Notes: generated by a model not told the origin, from the sequence alone. A DNA stretch of 64,000 nt from Microbacterium sp. MYb66 (GCF_002979435.1 NZ_PCOV01000006.1:62001-126000); one strand, 5' to 3'; shown: positions 46,432 to 56,904, counted from the stretch's first letter. Made by a program: numbers and translations.

Positions 46432-46456
46432 TCGTGCCCTCCGCTCAGCCGACGGT

Positions 46457-48064
46457 TCAGCCGACCGTCACATCGTAGAACAGCGGTCGGCCGTAGAGGT
46501 CGTACGAGAGCCCCGCGACCCGCTCGCCGACGGCGGTGATCGCCGACGGACTGTACAGCGGCACGATGGCCGTGTACTCGGCGTTCCACTGCTGCAGCTC
46601 GGTGTACAGCTCGTTGCGCTTCTCCTGGTCGCTGCTCGCGACGGCCTGCTCCAGCAGCGCGTCGATCTCGGGGTCGCTCACCTGCGAGGCGTTCTGGAAC
46701 CCGTCGGTGTGCAGGTGGTTGCGCAGGAAGTCGGCGTCGACGCCGGAGAAGCCCCAGTCGGTCAGGTCGAACGTCTTGGGCTCATACTGCTCGTTGTACG
46801 CCCCCGGCTCGAGCACCTCGCGCTCGACCTCGAAGCCGATCGCCTTCAGGTCGGACTGGATCGCATTGGCCAGCGCGGCACGGTCGTCCGGCACGGGCGT
46901 CCAGGCGATCCAGCGCACCGAGAGACGCTCGCCGTCCTTCATCCGGATGCCGTCGGCGTCGCGCTCGGTCCAGCCGGCCTCATCGAGCAGAGCGTTCGCG
47001 GCAACCTGATCGAAGGGCCAGCTGCCCTCGAGCGAGGCGTCGTACCCCGGGGTCGTCGAGCCGAGGATGCTCCATGCACGCGGGAACTGTCCGAAGTAGA
47101 TCTCCTCCACCGCCGCGTCGATGTCGATGCCGCGGGCGAACGCCTGGCGCACCTTCTCGTCCGCGAACAGCCCGTACTTCTCGTTCAGGTAAAGCGAATA
47201 CGGCAGGCCGGGGTACTCGATCGAGTCGACCGCGACGCCGTCGCCGAGGTCCTTCGCGAGGTTCGGCGGGATGTTGCTCGCGAGATCGGCCTCGCCGCTC
47301 GTCACGACGCCGGTACGGACCGAAGCCTCCGGCTGGATCTCCACGCGCAGCGTCTCGAACTCCGGTGCCTTCGTGTCGTGCGGGCCCCAGGCGTAGTCGT
47401 CGTTGCGGGTGTACACGATCTCCTGATCGGGCGTGTACTCGGTCAGCTCGAACGGACCGGTGCCGACGGTGATGTCCGGCCCGCCCGCCTTGAGCTTGTC
47501 TGCCGACTTCTCCAGGACGGCCGGCGAGTAGAACCCGAGCTGCGGCGTGCTGGCAGCCTGCAGGAACGGGGCGTACGGCTGCGTGAAGGTCACCTTGACG
47601 GTGTGGTCGTCGACGATCTCGGTGCCCTCGTAGAAGTCGGCGCCGAGCATGCTCGCCGCCTGCGCGGAAGCCGTCTCGGGGTCGACGATGCGGTCGAAGT
47701 TCGCCTTGACCGCTGCGGCGTCGAACTTCTCGCCGTCGGTGAAGGTCACGTCGTCACGGAGCTCGAAGGTGTACTCGGTGCTGTCGTCGGACACCTCCCA
47801 CTTCTTCGCGAGCCAGGGGGTGAACGTCCCATCCGCCTCCTGGAAGACCAGCGAGTCGAGCACGGCGCGCTGCACCATGCCGGAGACGTCGAGCTGACTC
47901 ACCTGCGGGTCCATGTGCCCTGCGGAGAGGTTCGCTCCTTCGATCGACCAGACGAGCTCTCCGTCCCCCTCCGAACCGGGGACGGCGCAGGCGCTGAGCA
48001 CGAGGGCGGTGGCTGCGGTGAGCGCGGCGAAGGGCAGCAGGCGACGCACGGGTCTTGCGGGCAT
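46457..48064 (-). CDS. ABC transporter substrate-binding lipoprotein, family 5
   Basis: A 535-residue SBP_bac_5 protein with signal peptide and lipobox LSAC (Cys26). Conserved stretches are DGTFTPWLAKKWEVSDD, YTFELRDDVTFTDGEKFDAAAVKANFD and VGTGPFELTEYTPDQEI. It differs in its binding-site region from the one at 657, so the two importers probably have different ligands (peptide, nickel-chelate or glycan fragments are possible). It heads the four-gene operon; AGAGGA precedes the ATG. Confidence 0.94.
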   Translation of the reverse strand: MPARPVRRLLPFAALTAATALVLSACAVPGSEGDGELVWSIEGANLSAGHMDPQVSQLDVSGMVQRAVLDSLVFQEADGTFTPWLAKKWEVSDDSTEYTFELRDDVTFTDGEKFDAAAVKANFDRIVDPETASAQAASMLGADFYEGTEIVDDHTVKVTFTQPYAPFLQAASTPQLGFYSPAVLEKSADKLKAGGPDITVGTGPFELTEYTPDQEIVYTRNDDYAWGPHDTKAPEFETLRVEIQPEASVRTGVVTSGEADLASNIPPNLAKDLGDGVAVDSIEYPGLPYSLYLNEKYGLFADEKVRQAFARGIDIDAAVEEIYFGQFPRAWSILGSTTPGYDASLEGSWPFDQVAANALLDEAGWTERDADGIRMKDGERLSVRWIAWTPVPDDRAALANAIQSDLKAIGFEVEREVLEPGAYNEQYEPKTFDLTDWGFSGVDADFLRNHLHTDGFQNASQVSDPEIDALLEQAVASSDQEKRNELYTELQQWNAEYTAIVPLYSPSAITAVGERVAGLSYDLYGRPLFYDVTVG

Positions 48065-48163
48065 GACGATTCCTCTGGACGAACGGGTCGGGATGGATCC
48101 ATCCTACGACCGATTGTTGGACCGGGTCGATCTGTGACGACCTCGCCTGTCCGCGACGCTCGG

Positions 48164-48169
48164 TAGACT
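48164..48169 (+). promoter_or_regulatory. -10 box TAGACT of valS
   Basis: TAGACT about 65 bases before the valS ATG, same hexamer as before rpsT. Leader of about 58 bases with no T-box feature; a GAGGAGACC ribosome binding site precedes ATG 48234. Confidence 0.5.
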
Positions 48170-48233
48170 TGTCGCACAACCCACACTCAGGCACGCTCAC
48201 ACAGTGCCGCATACATCGCTCGAGGAGACCTCC

Positions 48234-50849
48234 ATGCCTGCTTCCGAACCGGCGCACACCCAGATTCCCGACAAGCCCGCACTCGAAGGTCTCGAAGCGA
48301 AGTGGGACGCCGCCTGGGCGGAGCAGGGTACGTACCTGTTCGATCGCCTGCGCGCAGCACAGTCCGGCCGCGAGGGCGTGTACTCGATCGACACCCCACC
48401 GCCGACGGCATCCGGCAGCCTGCACATCGGGCACGTGTTCTCGTACACCCACACCGATGTGAAGGCGCGCTACGAGCGCATGCGCGGCAAGACCGTCTTC
48501 TACCCCATGGGCTGGGACGACAACGGCCTTCCCACCGAACGCCGGGTGCAGAACTACTACGGCGTGCGGTGCGACCCCTCGCTCCCCTACGACGCCGACT
48601 TCACTCCCCCGTTCGAGGGCGGCGACAACAAGTCCAGCCGCGCCGCCGACCAGCAACCCATCAGCCGCCGCAACTTCATCGAACTCTGCGAGCGCCTCAC
48701 GATCGAGGACGAGAAGCAGTTCGAGGCGCTGTTCCGCCAGCTCGGACTGAGCGTGGACTGGACGCAGACGTACCGCACGATCTCGGATGACACGATCCGC
48801 CAGAGCCAGCTCGCATTCCTGCGCAACATCGAGCGGGGCGAGGCCTATCAGGCTCTCGCACCGACCCTGTGGGACATCGACTTCCGCTCGGCCATCGCGC
48901 AGGCCGAGCTCGAGGACCGCGACCAGCAGGCCGCGTACCACACCATCGAGTTCCCTTTCGCCGACGGATCGGGCACCCTCGCGATCGACACCACCCGTCC
49001 GGAGCTGCTTCCCGCCTGCATCGCACTCGTGACGCACCCCGAGGGTCCGCACAAGCACCTCATCGGGACGAAGGTGAAGACGCCGTTCTTCGGCGCGGAG
49101 ATCGAGATCCACGGACACCACCTCGCCCAGCCCGACAAGGGCACGGGTGCGGCGATGGTCTGCACCTTCGGCGACGTCACCGACATCGTGTGGTGGCGGG
49201 AGCTTCGGACCACGGAGAACGAGCCGCTGCCGAACATGACCACGATCGGCCTCGACGGGCGTTTCCTGCCCGAGGCTCCGGCATCCGTCGAGAACCCGGA
49301 TGCGATCTCCTGGTACACCGAGGAGCTTGCGGGCAAGACCGTGTTCAGCGCCCGCAAGGCGATCGTCGAGAAGCTCCAGGCGACCGGCGACATGACCGCG
49401 GTGGGCAAGCCGTTCAACCACGCGGTGAAGTTCTTCGAGAAGGGCGACCGTCCGCTCGAGATCGTCTCGACCCGCCAGTGGTACATCCGCAACGGCGCGC
49501 GGGACGGCGAACTGCGCGACACGCTCGTCGCACACGGCCAGGAGCTCGCGTGGCACCCCGAGTTCATGCGCGTGCGGTACGAGAACTGGGTCGGCGGCCT
49601 GACGGGCGACTGGCTCGTGTCGCGCCAGCGCTTCTTCGGGGTGCCTATCCCGCTCTGGTACGGCCTCGACGAGAACGGCGAGCGCGACTACGACCGCGTG
49701 CTCACCCCCGACGCGGCGACGCTCCCGATCGACCCGACCACCGATGTCCCCGCCGGATACACCGAGGACCAGCGCGGCGTGGCCGGCGGGTTCGATGCCG
49801 AGGCCGACATCCTCGACACCTGGGCGACCTCTTCTCTCACACCGCAGCTCGCCGGCGGCTGGCAGCGCGACGAGGAGCTGTGGCAGCTCACCGCACCGTT
49901 CGACCTGCGTCCCCAGGGCCAGGACATCATCCGCACCTGGCTCTTCTCGACGATGCTGCGGTCCACGCTCGAAGATGGCAGGGCCCCCTGGCGCAACGCC
50001 GCGATCTCCGGCTTCATCGTCGACCCCGACCGCAAGAAGATGTCGAAGTCGAAGGGCAACGTGGTCACCCCGGCAGACGTTCTCGAGGCCCACGGGTCGG
50101 ACGCGGTGCGCTATTGGGCCGCATCCAGCCGACTCGGTATGGATGCCGCTTTCGACCCGCAGAACCCGACACAGGTGAAGATCGGCCGACGTCTGGCGAT
50201 CAAGGTGCTCAACGCAGCGAAGTTCGTGCTGTCGTTCCCGGTGCCTGAGGGCGCACAGGTCACGCACGCCCTCGACGCATCGATGCTGACCGCGCTCGAC
50301 GGCGTGGTCGTCGAGGCGACCAGGGCATTCGACCGCTACGACGCCGCCCGCGCCCTCGAGCTCACCGAGGCGTTCTTCTGGACGTTCTGCGACGACTACC
50401 TCGAGCTGGTGAAGGAGCGCGCCTACAACCAGGCCGACGTGGGACAGGCATCCGCTGCCCTCTCGCTGCGCCTGGCCCTGTCGACCCTGCTCCGCCTGTT
50501 GGCCCCCGTGCTGTCGTTCGCTGCGGAGGAGTCCTGGTCGTGGTTCGAAGAGGGCTCCGTGCACACGGCCGCGTGGCCGACACCGCTCGGCATCGACGGC
50601 GACCCCGCCGTCCTCGCCGCGGCGAGCGAGGCGCTGATCGGCATCCGGCGAGCGAAGACCGAGGCGAAGGCGTCGCAGAAGACTCCGGTCTCACGTGCCG
50701 CGATCGCCGCTCCCGCCGCGAAGCTCGAGGCGCTGCGTGCCGCCGCCGATGACCTCCGCGCCGTCGGCCGCATCGCCGAACTCGAGTTCAGCGAGGCGGA
50801 GGAGTTCGCGGTCACCGCGATCGAGCTCGCTCCGGTCGAGGCTCCGTGA
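48234..50849 (+). CDS. valS: Valine--tRNA ligase
   Basis: An 871-residue class Ia synthetase. The HIGH-type motif is ASGSLHIGHVFSYTHTD and the KMSKS loop is [14 protein letters not shown]; the editing domain contains TRPELLPACIALV. The C-terminal coiled-coil arm is short. ATG at 48234 is chosen since GAGGAGACC lies just before it; an earlier ATG at 48204 lacks a ribosome binding site. The stop overlaps the next start (TGATG). Confidence 0.97.
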   Translation: MPASEPAHTQIPDKPALEGLEAKWDAAWAEQGTYLFDRLRAAQSGREGVYSIDTPPPTASGSLHIGHVFSYTHTDVKARYERMRGKTVFYPMGWDDNGLPTERRVQNYYGVRCDPSLPYDADFTPPFEGGDNKSSRAADQQPISRRNFIELCERLTIEDEKQFEALFRQLGLSVDWTQTYRTISDDTIRQSQLAFLRNIERGEAYQALAPTLWDIDFRSAIAQAELEDRDQQAAYHTIEFPFADGSGTLAIDTTRPELLPACIALVTHPEGPHKHLIGTKVKTPFFGAEIEIHGHHLAQPDKGTGAAMVCTFGDVTDIVWWRELRTTENEPLPNMTTIGLDGRFLPEAPASVENPDAISWYTEELAGKTVFSARKAIVEKLQATGDMTAVGKPFNHAVKFFEKGDRPLEIVSTRQWYIRNGARDGELRDTLVAHGQELAWHPEFMRVRYENWVGGLTGDWLVSRQRFFGVPIPLWYGLDENGERDYDRVLTPDAATLPIDPTTDVPAGYTEDQRGVAGGFDAEADILDTWATSSLTPQLAGGWQRDEELWQLTAPFDLRPQGQDIIRTWLFSTMLRSTLEDGRAPWRNAAISGFIVDPDRKKMSKSKGNVVTPADVLEAHGSDAVRYWAASSRLGMDAAFDPQNPTQVKIGRRLAIKVLNAAKFVLSFPVPEGAQVTHALDASMLTALDGVVVEATRAFDRYDAARALELTEAFFWTFCDDYLELVKERAYNQADVGQASAALSLRLALSTLLRLLAPVLSFAAEESWSWFEEGSVHTAAWPTPLGIDGDPAVLAAASEALIGIRRAKTEAKASQKTPVSRAAIAAPAAKLEALRAAADDLRAVGRIAELEFSEAEEFAVTAIELAPVEAP

Positions 50850-51064
50850 TGCAGCTGGGCACCCGCTGGGCCGCGGGATCGGAGCCGCCGGCTTCGGTCC
50901 CCGCCTCGTTGCGGCCGGCCATCGCCGACGTGGAGGCGCAGGGCCTGATCGGTCACTGGACCCTCACCTGGCTCGAGGGACGTGCGATCGCTGAGTTCGA
51001 CGCCGGCTGGGAGGTCTTCCAGACCGCATCCGGTGAGATCGTCGCCCGCCCCTTCGAGGACTGA
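50849..51064 (+). CDS. Small protein coupled to valS
   Basis: A 71-residue soluble protein starting MQLGTRWAAGSEPPASVP after one Met. The middle reads HWTLTWLEGRAIAEFDAGWEVF, strongly amphipathic and Trp-rich. The ATG shares one base with the valS stop (TGATG), so it is translationally coupled. A terminator follows. No family recognised; its valS linkage is the only hint. Confidence 0.65.
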   Translation: MQLGTRWAAGSEPPASVPASLRPAIADVEAQGLIGHWTLTWLEGRAIAEFDAGWEVFQTASGEIVARPFED

Positions 51065-51086
51065 CGCGATACTCCGACAGACGATC

Positions 51087-51126
51087 GAGACCCCTGGTAG
51101 CCGCGTGGCCGCCAGGGGTCTCGTCG
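51087..51126. terminator. Bidirectional terminator after the valS operon
   Basis: GAGACCCCTGG (51087-51097) pairs perfectly with CCAGGGGTCTC (51112-51122). Flanking ACGA/TCGT extends the stem with one bulge. It lies between convergent genes. Confidence 0.75.
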
Positions 51127-51158
51127 TCACCGGAGTATCTCGGCGCGATCGGGTGCGG

Positions 51159-51377
51159 TCAGCGCCGCGGCGCTCCCATCTGCGCCAGCAGGTGATCCAC
51201 CGCACCGGGATCGTGTCGTCGCGCCTGCTGCTCACGAAGGATGTCGAGGGCAAGCATGCGCCTCTGCGCGCGCCGGGCGATTCGGTGTTCGACGTACGCG
51301 GTGAGACGGCCGGCCAATCGGAGCAGACCGCGCTCCGCCTGAGTCGGTGCCGCGAGGTGAAGCGTCGCGCTGGTCAT
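51159..51377 (-). CDS. Small basic protein coupled to the ArsR-type regulator
   Basis: A 72-residue protein, mostly helical, reading AERGLLRLAGRLTAYVEHRI and RRAQRRMLALDILREQQARR. It is strongly basic and resembles short unnamed proteins with a DUF-like RxxRR helix seen beside transcriptional regulators in actinobacteria. ATG overlaps the regulator's stop (ATGA) and GGAGGA precedes it. No domain recognised. Confidence 0.65.
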   Translation of the reverse strand: MTSATLHLAAPTQAERGLLRLAGRLTAYVEHRIARRAQRRMLALDILREQQARRHDPGAVDHLLAQMGAPRR

Positions 51378-51997
51378 GATTCCTCCACGGTCTCGACGGT
51401 CGGTGCGGACCCCGCCGGCGAGGGTGTCGGCAGGTCGAAGAGCTCGGCACGCAGTGAGACCCGTCGCACGTCGGGGCCGGTCTGCCCGCGGAAACGCTCG
51501 ATGGCGCTCTCGATGACCGTCTCCAACTCTTCGCGGAGCGACATCGCCTGCGGCGCCGTCATGTCGAGGTGAGTCGTCAGGGTGACACCGATCTCGCGCC
51601 ACTCCTCGGGCACCTCCGACTGCGGACGGTTCAGGTATGCCATCAACGTCTCGTGCCGCAGCCGGAAGAACTCGGAGGTCACGATCTGTGCCGCCGCGCG
51701 ATTCGCCGGCGAGGTCATCTCATCGGGACCGGGCACGTCGATGCGGCCCTTCGGCCGTTCCCACCATCTCTCTCGTGCGGTGCCGCGTCCTTCGACCTCG
51801 CGGATGAGATCGTGCGCGGCGAGAGCGCGCAGGTGGTAGCTGGTCGAACCCGAGGTCTCTCCCACGAGCGCCGCGAGCGAGCTGGCCGTCTGCGGTCCCC
51901 GCGCAGCCAGCAGGTCGAAGATCTTCACGCGGAGAGGGTGAGCCAGGGCCTTCAGTGCCCCGGCGTCGAGGGTGCGGACCTGTGTCTCGTTCGTCAT
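51374..51997 (-). CDS. ArsR-family winged-helix transcriptional regulator
   Basis: A 207-residue regulator. The N-terminal winged helix has LKALAHPLRVKIFDLLAARG, TASSLAALVGETSGSTSYHL and RALAAHDLIREVEGRGTARERWW. The C-terminal half is helical and may bind a ligand or dimerise. No metal-binding Cys cluster is seen, so it is not a classic metal sensor. The ATG at 51997 lies seven bases after a TATCTT box; the longer frame crosses its own operator. The operator (52001-52046) overlaps its promoter, implying autorepression. Confidence 0.88.
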   Translation of the reverse strand: MTNETQVRTLDAGALKALAHPLRVKIFDLLAARGPQTASSLAALVGETSGSTSYHLRALAAHDLIREVEGRGTARERWWERPKGRIDVPGPDEMTSPANRAAAQIVTSEFFRLRHETLMAYLNRPQSEVPEEWREIGVTLTTHLDMTAPQAMSLREELETVIESAIERFRGQTGPDVRRVSLRAELFDLPTPSPAGSAPTVETVEES

Positions 51998-52000
51998 GCA

Positions 52001-52046
52001 TGCAAAGATACCGTTGCAAAGAAATCTTTGCAAGCTTTCCTTTGCA
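52001..52046. promoter_or_regulatory. Nested palindromic operator and promoter of the ArsR-type regulator
   Basis: Four half-sites of TGCAAAG lie symmetrically about one axis (between 52023 and 52024). The inner pair is TTGCAAAGaaatCTTTGCAA (52014-52033); the outer pair is TGCAAAG (52001-52007) and CTTTGCA (52040-52046). On the minus strand the inner half TTGCAA is at the same time a -35 box, 17 bases before TATCTT (-10), itself seven bases before the regulator's ATG. Confidence 0.8.
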
Positions 52047-52127
52047 CGTGGTGTCGAGTGCACCTGCCGGGTGAGGGACCCGCACGCGAGCCCCCGAGAA
52101 CCCGGGTCGCTGCGCCGCACGCATGGT

Positions 52128-52133
52128 TAGGCT
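52128..52133 (+). promoter_or_regulatory. -10 box TAGGCT of the M3 peptidase gene
   Basis: TAGGCT, six bases (CGGAGG), then ATG at 52140. GGAGG could also act as a very close Shine-Dalgarno sequence, but leaderless use is more likely given the spacing. Confidence 0.5.
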
Positions 52134-52139
52134 CGGAGG

Positions 52140-54194
52140 ATGACCGACGCCACGAATCCGCTGCTGCAGCCGTCCACGCTCCCGTACGGACTCCCCGACT
52201 ACCGCGCGATCAAGCCGGAGCACTACCTCCCCGCGTTCCAGGCCGGGTTCGAGGAGCATCTCCGCGAGATCGCGCGGATCACCATGGTGCGGTCGATGCC
52301 GACCTTCGAGAACACGTTCGAGGCGCTGGAACGCTCGGGCGAGCTGCTCGACCGGGTGGCGCACGCGTTCTACACCGTGAGCTCGGCAGATGCGACGCCG
52401 GAGATCCAGGCGATCGACGAGCAGCTCGCACCCCTGATGGCCGCACATCAGGACGCGATCACGCTCGACGGGCCGCTGTACTGGCGAGTGCGGCAGGTCT
52501 ACGAACAGCGCGACGCTCTCGCCCTGGACCCCGAGCAGCGCTACCTCGTGGAACGTCACCACCGCGAGATGACCCACGCGGGTGCCGCGCTCGACGACGC
52601 GGCGAAGGAGCAGCTGACCGCGCTGAACCAGAAGCTCTCCACTCTGACCAACACGTTCGAGCGCAATCTGCTGAACGACACGAACGACCTCGCCGTGGTG
52701 TTCGACTCGGCGTCCGAGCTCGATGGCCTCAGCCAGGGCGAGCTGTCGGCTGCTGCGCGGTCCGCGGCCGACCGAGGGCTCGACGGCAAGTTCCTGATCA
52801 CTCTCCCTCTCTTCACCGGGCACCCCGCTCTGGCTCAGACGCGCGTACGGGAGTCGCGACGTCGCATCATGGCGGCATCGCTCGCCCGGGGGTCGCGTGA
52901 CAACACCCACGACAACCGGCCCGTTCTGCTCGAGATCGTGCGGCTGCGCGCGGAGCGCGCGAGTCTCCTCGGCTACGACTCGCATGCGGCCTCTGTGACC
53001 GCCGACGAGACGGCGGGAACCCCGGATGCCGTCGAGCAGATGCTCCGGCGGCTCGCGGCGCCCGCGGCACGCAACGCGCTCGCCGAGCGGGCTGCGCTCC
53101 AGGCGATCGTCGACGAGACGGAGCCCACCCCCTTCCCGGTCGAAGCCCATGATTGGGCGTTCTACACCGAGCGCGTGCGCACGGCCCGATATGACATCGA
53201 CTCGAGCGCGCTGCGTCCTTGGTTCGAAGCGGAGCGCGTCCTGCAGGACGGTGTCTTCTTCGCCGCCACGCGCTTGTACGGAGTGACGTTCTCCGAGCGC
53301 GAAGACCTCGTCGCCTACCACCCCGGCGCGCGGGTCTTCGAGGTGCGCGACCCCGACGGCTCCCCCGTCGGCCTGTATGTGCTCGACCTCTACACCCGCG
53401 ACTCCAAGCGGGGCGGCGCGTGGATGAACGCGATCGTGAGTCAATCCCGTCTGCGCGGCACCGCACCGGTGGTGGTCAACAACCTGAACGTGCCGCTGCC
53501 CGGTGAAGGAGAGCCGACGCTGCTGACCCTCGACGAGGTCACCACCCTGTTCCACGAGTTCGGCCACGCGCTCCACGGCCTCTTCGCCACCGTGACCTAC
53601 CCGCACTTCGCGGGCACCAACGTGTTCCGCGACTTCGTCGAGTTCCCGAGCCAGGTGAACGAGATGTGGATCCTGTGGCCGGAGGTCCTCGACAACTACG
53701 CCCGCCACCACGAGACGGGCGCACCGCTCGACCCGGCCGTCATCGAGCGCCTTCGTGCGACCGAGACCTTCGACCAGGGACACGCGACCAGCGAGTACCT
53801 GGCGGCGGCCTGGCTCGACCAGGCCTGGCATCGGCTGAGCGTCGAGGGCGCCGGCCTCGACGACGTCACGGGCTTCGAAGCGGCCGCCCTCACTGACATC
53901 GGGCTGCACGACCCCGCGGTTCCCACCCGTTACTCGTCGACCTACTTCGCGCATGTCTTCTCCGGCGGCTACAGCGCCGCGTACTACTCGTACATCTGGA
54001 GCGAGGTGCTCGACGCCGACACCGTCGACTGGTTCCATGAGAACGGCGGTCTGACGCGCGAGAACGGCGACCGGTTCCGTGAGCGCCTTCTCGGAGTGGG
54101 CGGGTCGAAGGACCCGCTGGAGGCGTACCGCGACTTCCGCGGCCGCGATGCCGAGATCGAACCGCTCCTGAAGCGTCGTGGACTGGATTCGTGA
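52140..54194 (+). CDS. M3 family metallopeptidase (oligopeptidase / dipeptidyl carboxypeptidase type)
   Basis: A 684-residue cytoplasmic zinc peptidase, usual length. The catalytic HEFGH (His472, Glu473, His476) sits in TTLFHEFGHALHGLF; the third ligand Glu is expected in EFPSQVNEMW. The C-terminal YYSYIWSEVLDADTVDWF and ENGDRFRERLLGVGGSKDP are family marks. It breaks down short peptides. Close to Dcp/OpdA; exact specificity is not decided here. Confidence 0.95.
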   Translation: MTDATNPLLQPSTLPYGLPDYRAIKPEHYLPAFQAGFEEHLREIARITMVRSMPTFENTFEALERSGELLDRVAHAFYTVSSADATPEIQAIDEQLAPLMAAHQDAITLDGPLYWRVRQVYEQRDALALDPEQRYLVERHHREMTHAGAALDDAAKEQLTALNQKLSTLTNTFERNLLNDTNDLAVVFDSASELDGLSQGELSAAARSAADRGLDGKFLITLPLFTGHPALAQTRVRESRRRIMAASLARGSRDNTHDNRPVLLEIVRLRAERASLLGYDSHAASVTADETAGTPDAVEQMLRRLAAPAARNALAERAALQAIVDETEPTPFPVEAHDWAFYTERVRTARYDIDSSALRPWFEAERVLQDGVFFAATRLYGVTFSEREDLVAYHPGARVFEVRDPDGSPVGLYVLDLYTRDSKRGGAWMNAIVSQSRLRGTAPVVVNNLNVPLPGEGEPTLLTLDEVTTLFHEFGHALHGLFATVTYPHFAGTNVFRDFVEFPSQVNEMWILWPEVLDNYARHHETGAPLDPAVIERLRATETFDQGHATSEYLAAAWLDQAWHRLSVEGAGLDDVTGFEAAALTDIGLHDPAVPTRYSSTYFAHVFSGGYSAAYYSYIWSEVLDADTVDWFHENGGLTRENGDRFRERLLGVGGSKDPLEAYRDFRGRDAEIEPLLKRRGLDS

Positions 54195-54213
54195 GCCATG
54201 AGACCCTGAGCGC

Positions 54214-54711
54214 ATGAACGCATTCCCGGACGCCCCTTTCGGCCCCCTCGAACAGCTCGACCTGGAAGCCACTCCTCTCGCCGTCATCCGCCACAACGGC
54301 CTTCGCCTCACAGATCTGCAGGATGCCTTCGACGCGGGATACTCCGCGATCGCCTTGACCTTCGCCGGCGACGTGCTGATCCCGACGGGTCCCGCGCTGG
54401 CGATCTACCACGGCGACCCGATGGACGTGTTCGATCTCGAGCTCGGTTTCCCTGTGCAGTCTCCGCTCGCGAACCCGATCCCCACGGCGAGCGGGAGTGT
54501 CATCGTCGCCTCGGCGCTCCCGTCCGGTCGCGCCGTCGCGACCACGGTGCTCGGCTCCTACGACGAACTCGGCGCCGGGTGGGCCGGACTCGTCGAGCGC
54601 GCCGGCACGGAAGGGCTCCGCCCCGGCGGGGTCTGGATCGAGGTGTACGTCTCGGATCCTGGCACGACTCCGGAGGAACTTCGCACCGATCTCCTCATGC
54701 CGACCGCCTGA
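54214..54711 (+). CDS. GyrI-like effector-binding domain protein
   Basis: A 165-residue protein reading as an AraC effector-binding/GyrI-like domain. ATPLAVIRHNGLRLTDLQDAF opens it, with ALAIYHGDPMDVFDLELGFPV in mid-domain and GGVWIEVYVSDPGT at the end. Stand-alone members bind small hydrophobic compounds or hydrolyse cyclopropanone-like toxins. It follows the peptidase by 20 bases on the same strand and may be co-transcribed. Confidence 0.82.
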   Translation: MNAFPDAPFGPLEQLDLEATPLAVIRHNGLRLTDLQDAFDAGYSAIALTFAGDVLIPTGPALAIYHGDPMDVFDLELGFPVQSPLANPIPTASGSVIVASALPSGRAVATTVLGSYDELGAGWAGLVERAGTEGLRPGGVWIEVYVSDPGTTPEELRTDLLMPTA

Positions 54712-54725
54712 CCTCGCGACGGCGC

Positions 54726-54753
54726 CACCGCCGGTGCGTCTACCGCGGCGGTG
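54726..54753. terminator. Weak hairpin between convergent genes
   Basis: CACCGCC (54726-54732) and GGCGGTG (54747-54753) form a seven-pair stem that overlaps the last codons of the minus-strand gene. No T-run; weak call. Confidence 0.3.
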
Positions 54754-55527
54754 CGGTGTACAGCTCGGCCGAGCAGCCGAGTTCGCCCGGCTCCAGCCAG
54801 ATCCGGTCGTACGACGGGGAGACGATCTCTCCGTCGGGAAGTCGCACCCGCAGGACGCAGTCGCTTCCCGGTGTCACCCCCACCGCCACGACTCGCTCCC
54901 CTGCCGGAGTGTCGACAGCCTCGACCGTGAACTGCGATCCGGGGAACTCCGCACGGAGCGCATCCACGAGATCCGCGACGCCCGTAGCAGTAGCCACCAG
55001 AAGCGCTCCGATCCGCTCCGCCGCGTCGGCCGGCAGCTCGGGGCGGTTCGACGAGGGCGGTGCCGCCGACTCCGTGAGCCCTTTGCACGGGATCTCCTCG
55101 TACGCGGCATCCTGCGACACCGAAACCGTGTATCGGTAGCATCGCTCGGCCGAGCCCGCTGAGGTGTGCGGGGCGAAGAGCGCTCCGCTGGAGCTCTCCG
55201 CGACGACGGCGCTGATGCGCGCCTCGATCGTGATCCCCTTCCCCTCGCCGAGGCTCCCGCTCCAGGTCAACGGCTCGACCGAGGCGCTGCGCGAGTGGAA
55301 CATCTCTGCGGCGACAGTCTCGGCGTCGGTGAGATCTCGCGCGCCGCGCAGATCGTCGACCAACGCTCGGGCGACGTGTTCGACCTGGTCGGCCGCCAGA
55401 TCGTCGCCGTCCTTGTCCTGCATCGACACGACGATCACGATGACGAGCACGATCCCGGCGAGAACGACCACCGCGGCCGGGATCGCGAGCACCGTCGCGG
55501 TCAGCTTCCACGGCGACCGGTGGGGCT

Positions 55528-55531
<4 letters not shown>
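54740..55531 (-). CDS. Membrane-anchored protein of unknown function
   Basis: A 263-residue protein: a short basic N-terminus, one TM helix ([26 protein letters not shown]), then an extracytoplasmic domain. Four cysteines ([27 protein letters not shown]) might form two disulfides. No domain recognised. GTG start overlaps the clpX stop (GTGA), so it is coupled to clpX despite no obvious link. Confidence 0.75.
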
Positions 55532-56796
<1,265 letters not shown>

Positions 56797-56833
56797 GCGC
56801 GTCCTCCTATGGGGGATCAGAGATCGTCCTTCG

Positions 56834-56839
56834 AGCCTA
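56834..56839 (-). promoter_or_regulatory. -10 box TAGGCT of clpX
   Basis: Minus-strand TAGGCT about 38 bases before ATG. Unlike the leaderless genes, clpX has a leader with a strong AGGAGG. Confidence 0.5.
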
Positions 56840-56867
56840 ACCTCTGCATGCGACACAGGGCCGCATT

Positions 56868-56899
56868 GGCGCGGACTCGTCCTCCGACGAGTCCGCGCC
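56868..56899 (-). terminator. Hairpin after the fused-permease operon
   Basis: A perfect 14-pair stem (GGCGCGGACTCGTC and its complement) with a four-base loop, five bases after the permease stop. No T-run follows, but the stem is very stable and separates this operon from clpX. Confidence 0.65.
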
Positions 56900-56904
56900 G
56901 GGGG

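Noticed and set aside
48065..48233. T-box leader before valS
   Set aside because: No TGGNACC motif or stem I; only a -10 box and ribosome binding site.
47754..50564. 936-residue minus-strand reading frame opposite valS
   Set aside because: Shadow; runs through two unrelated genes and the divergent promoter.
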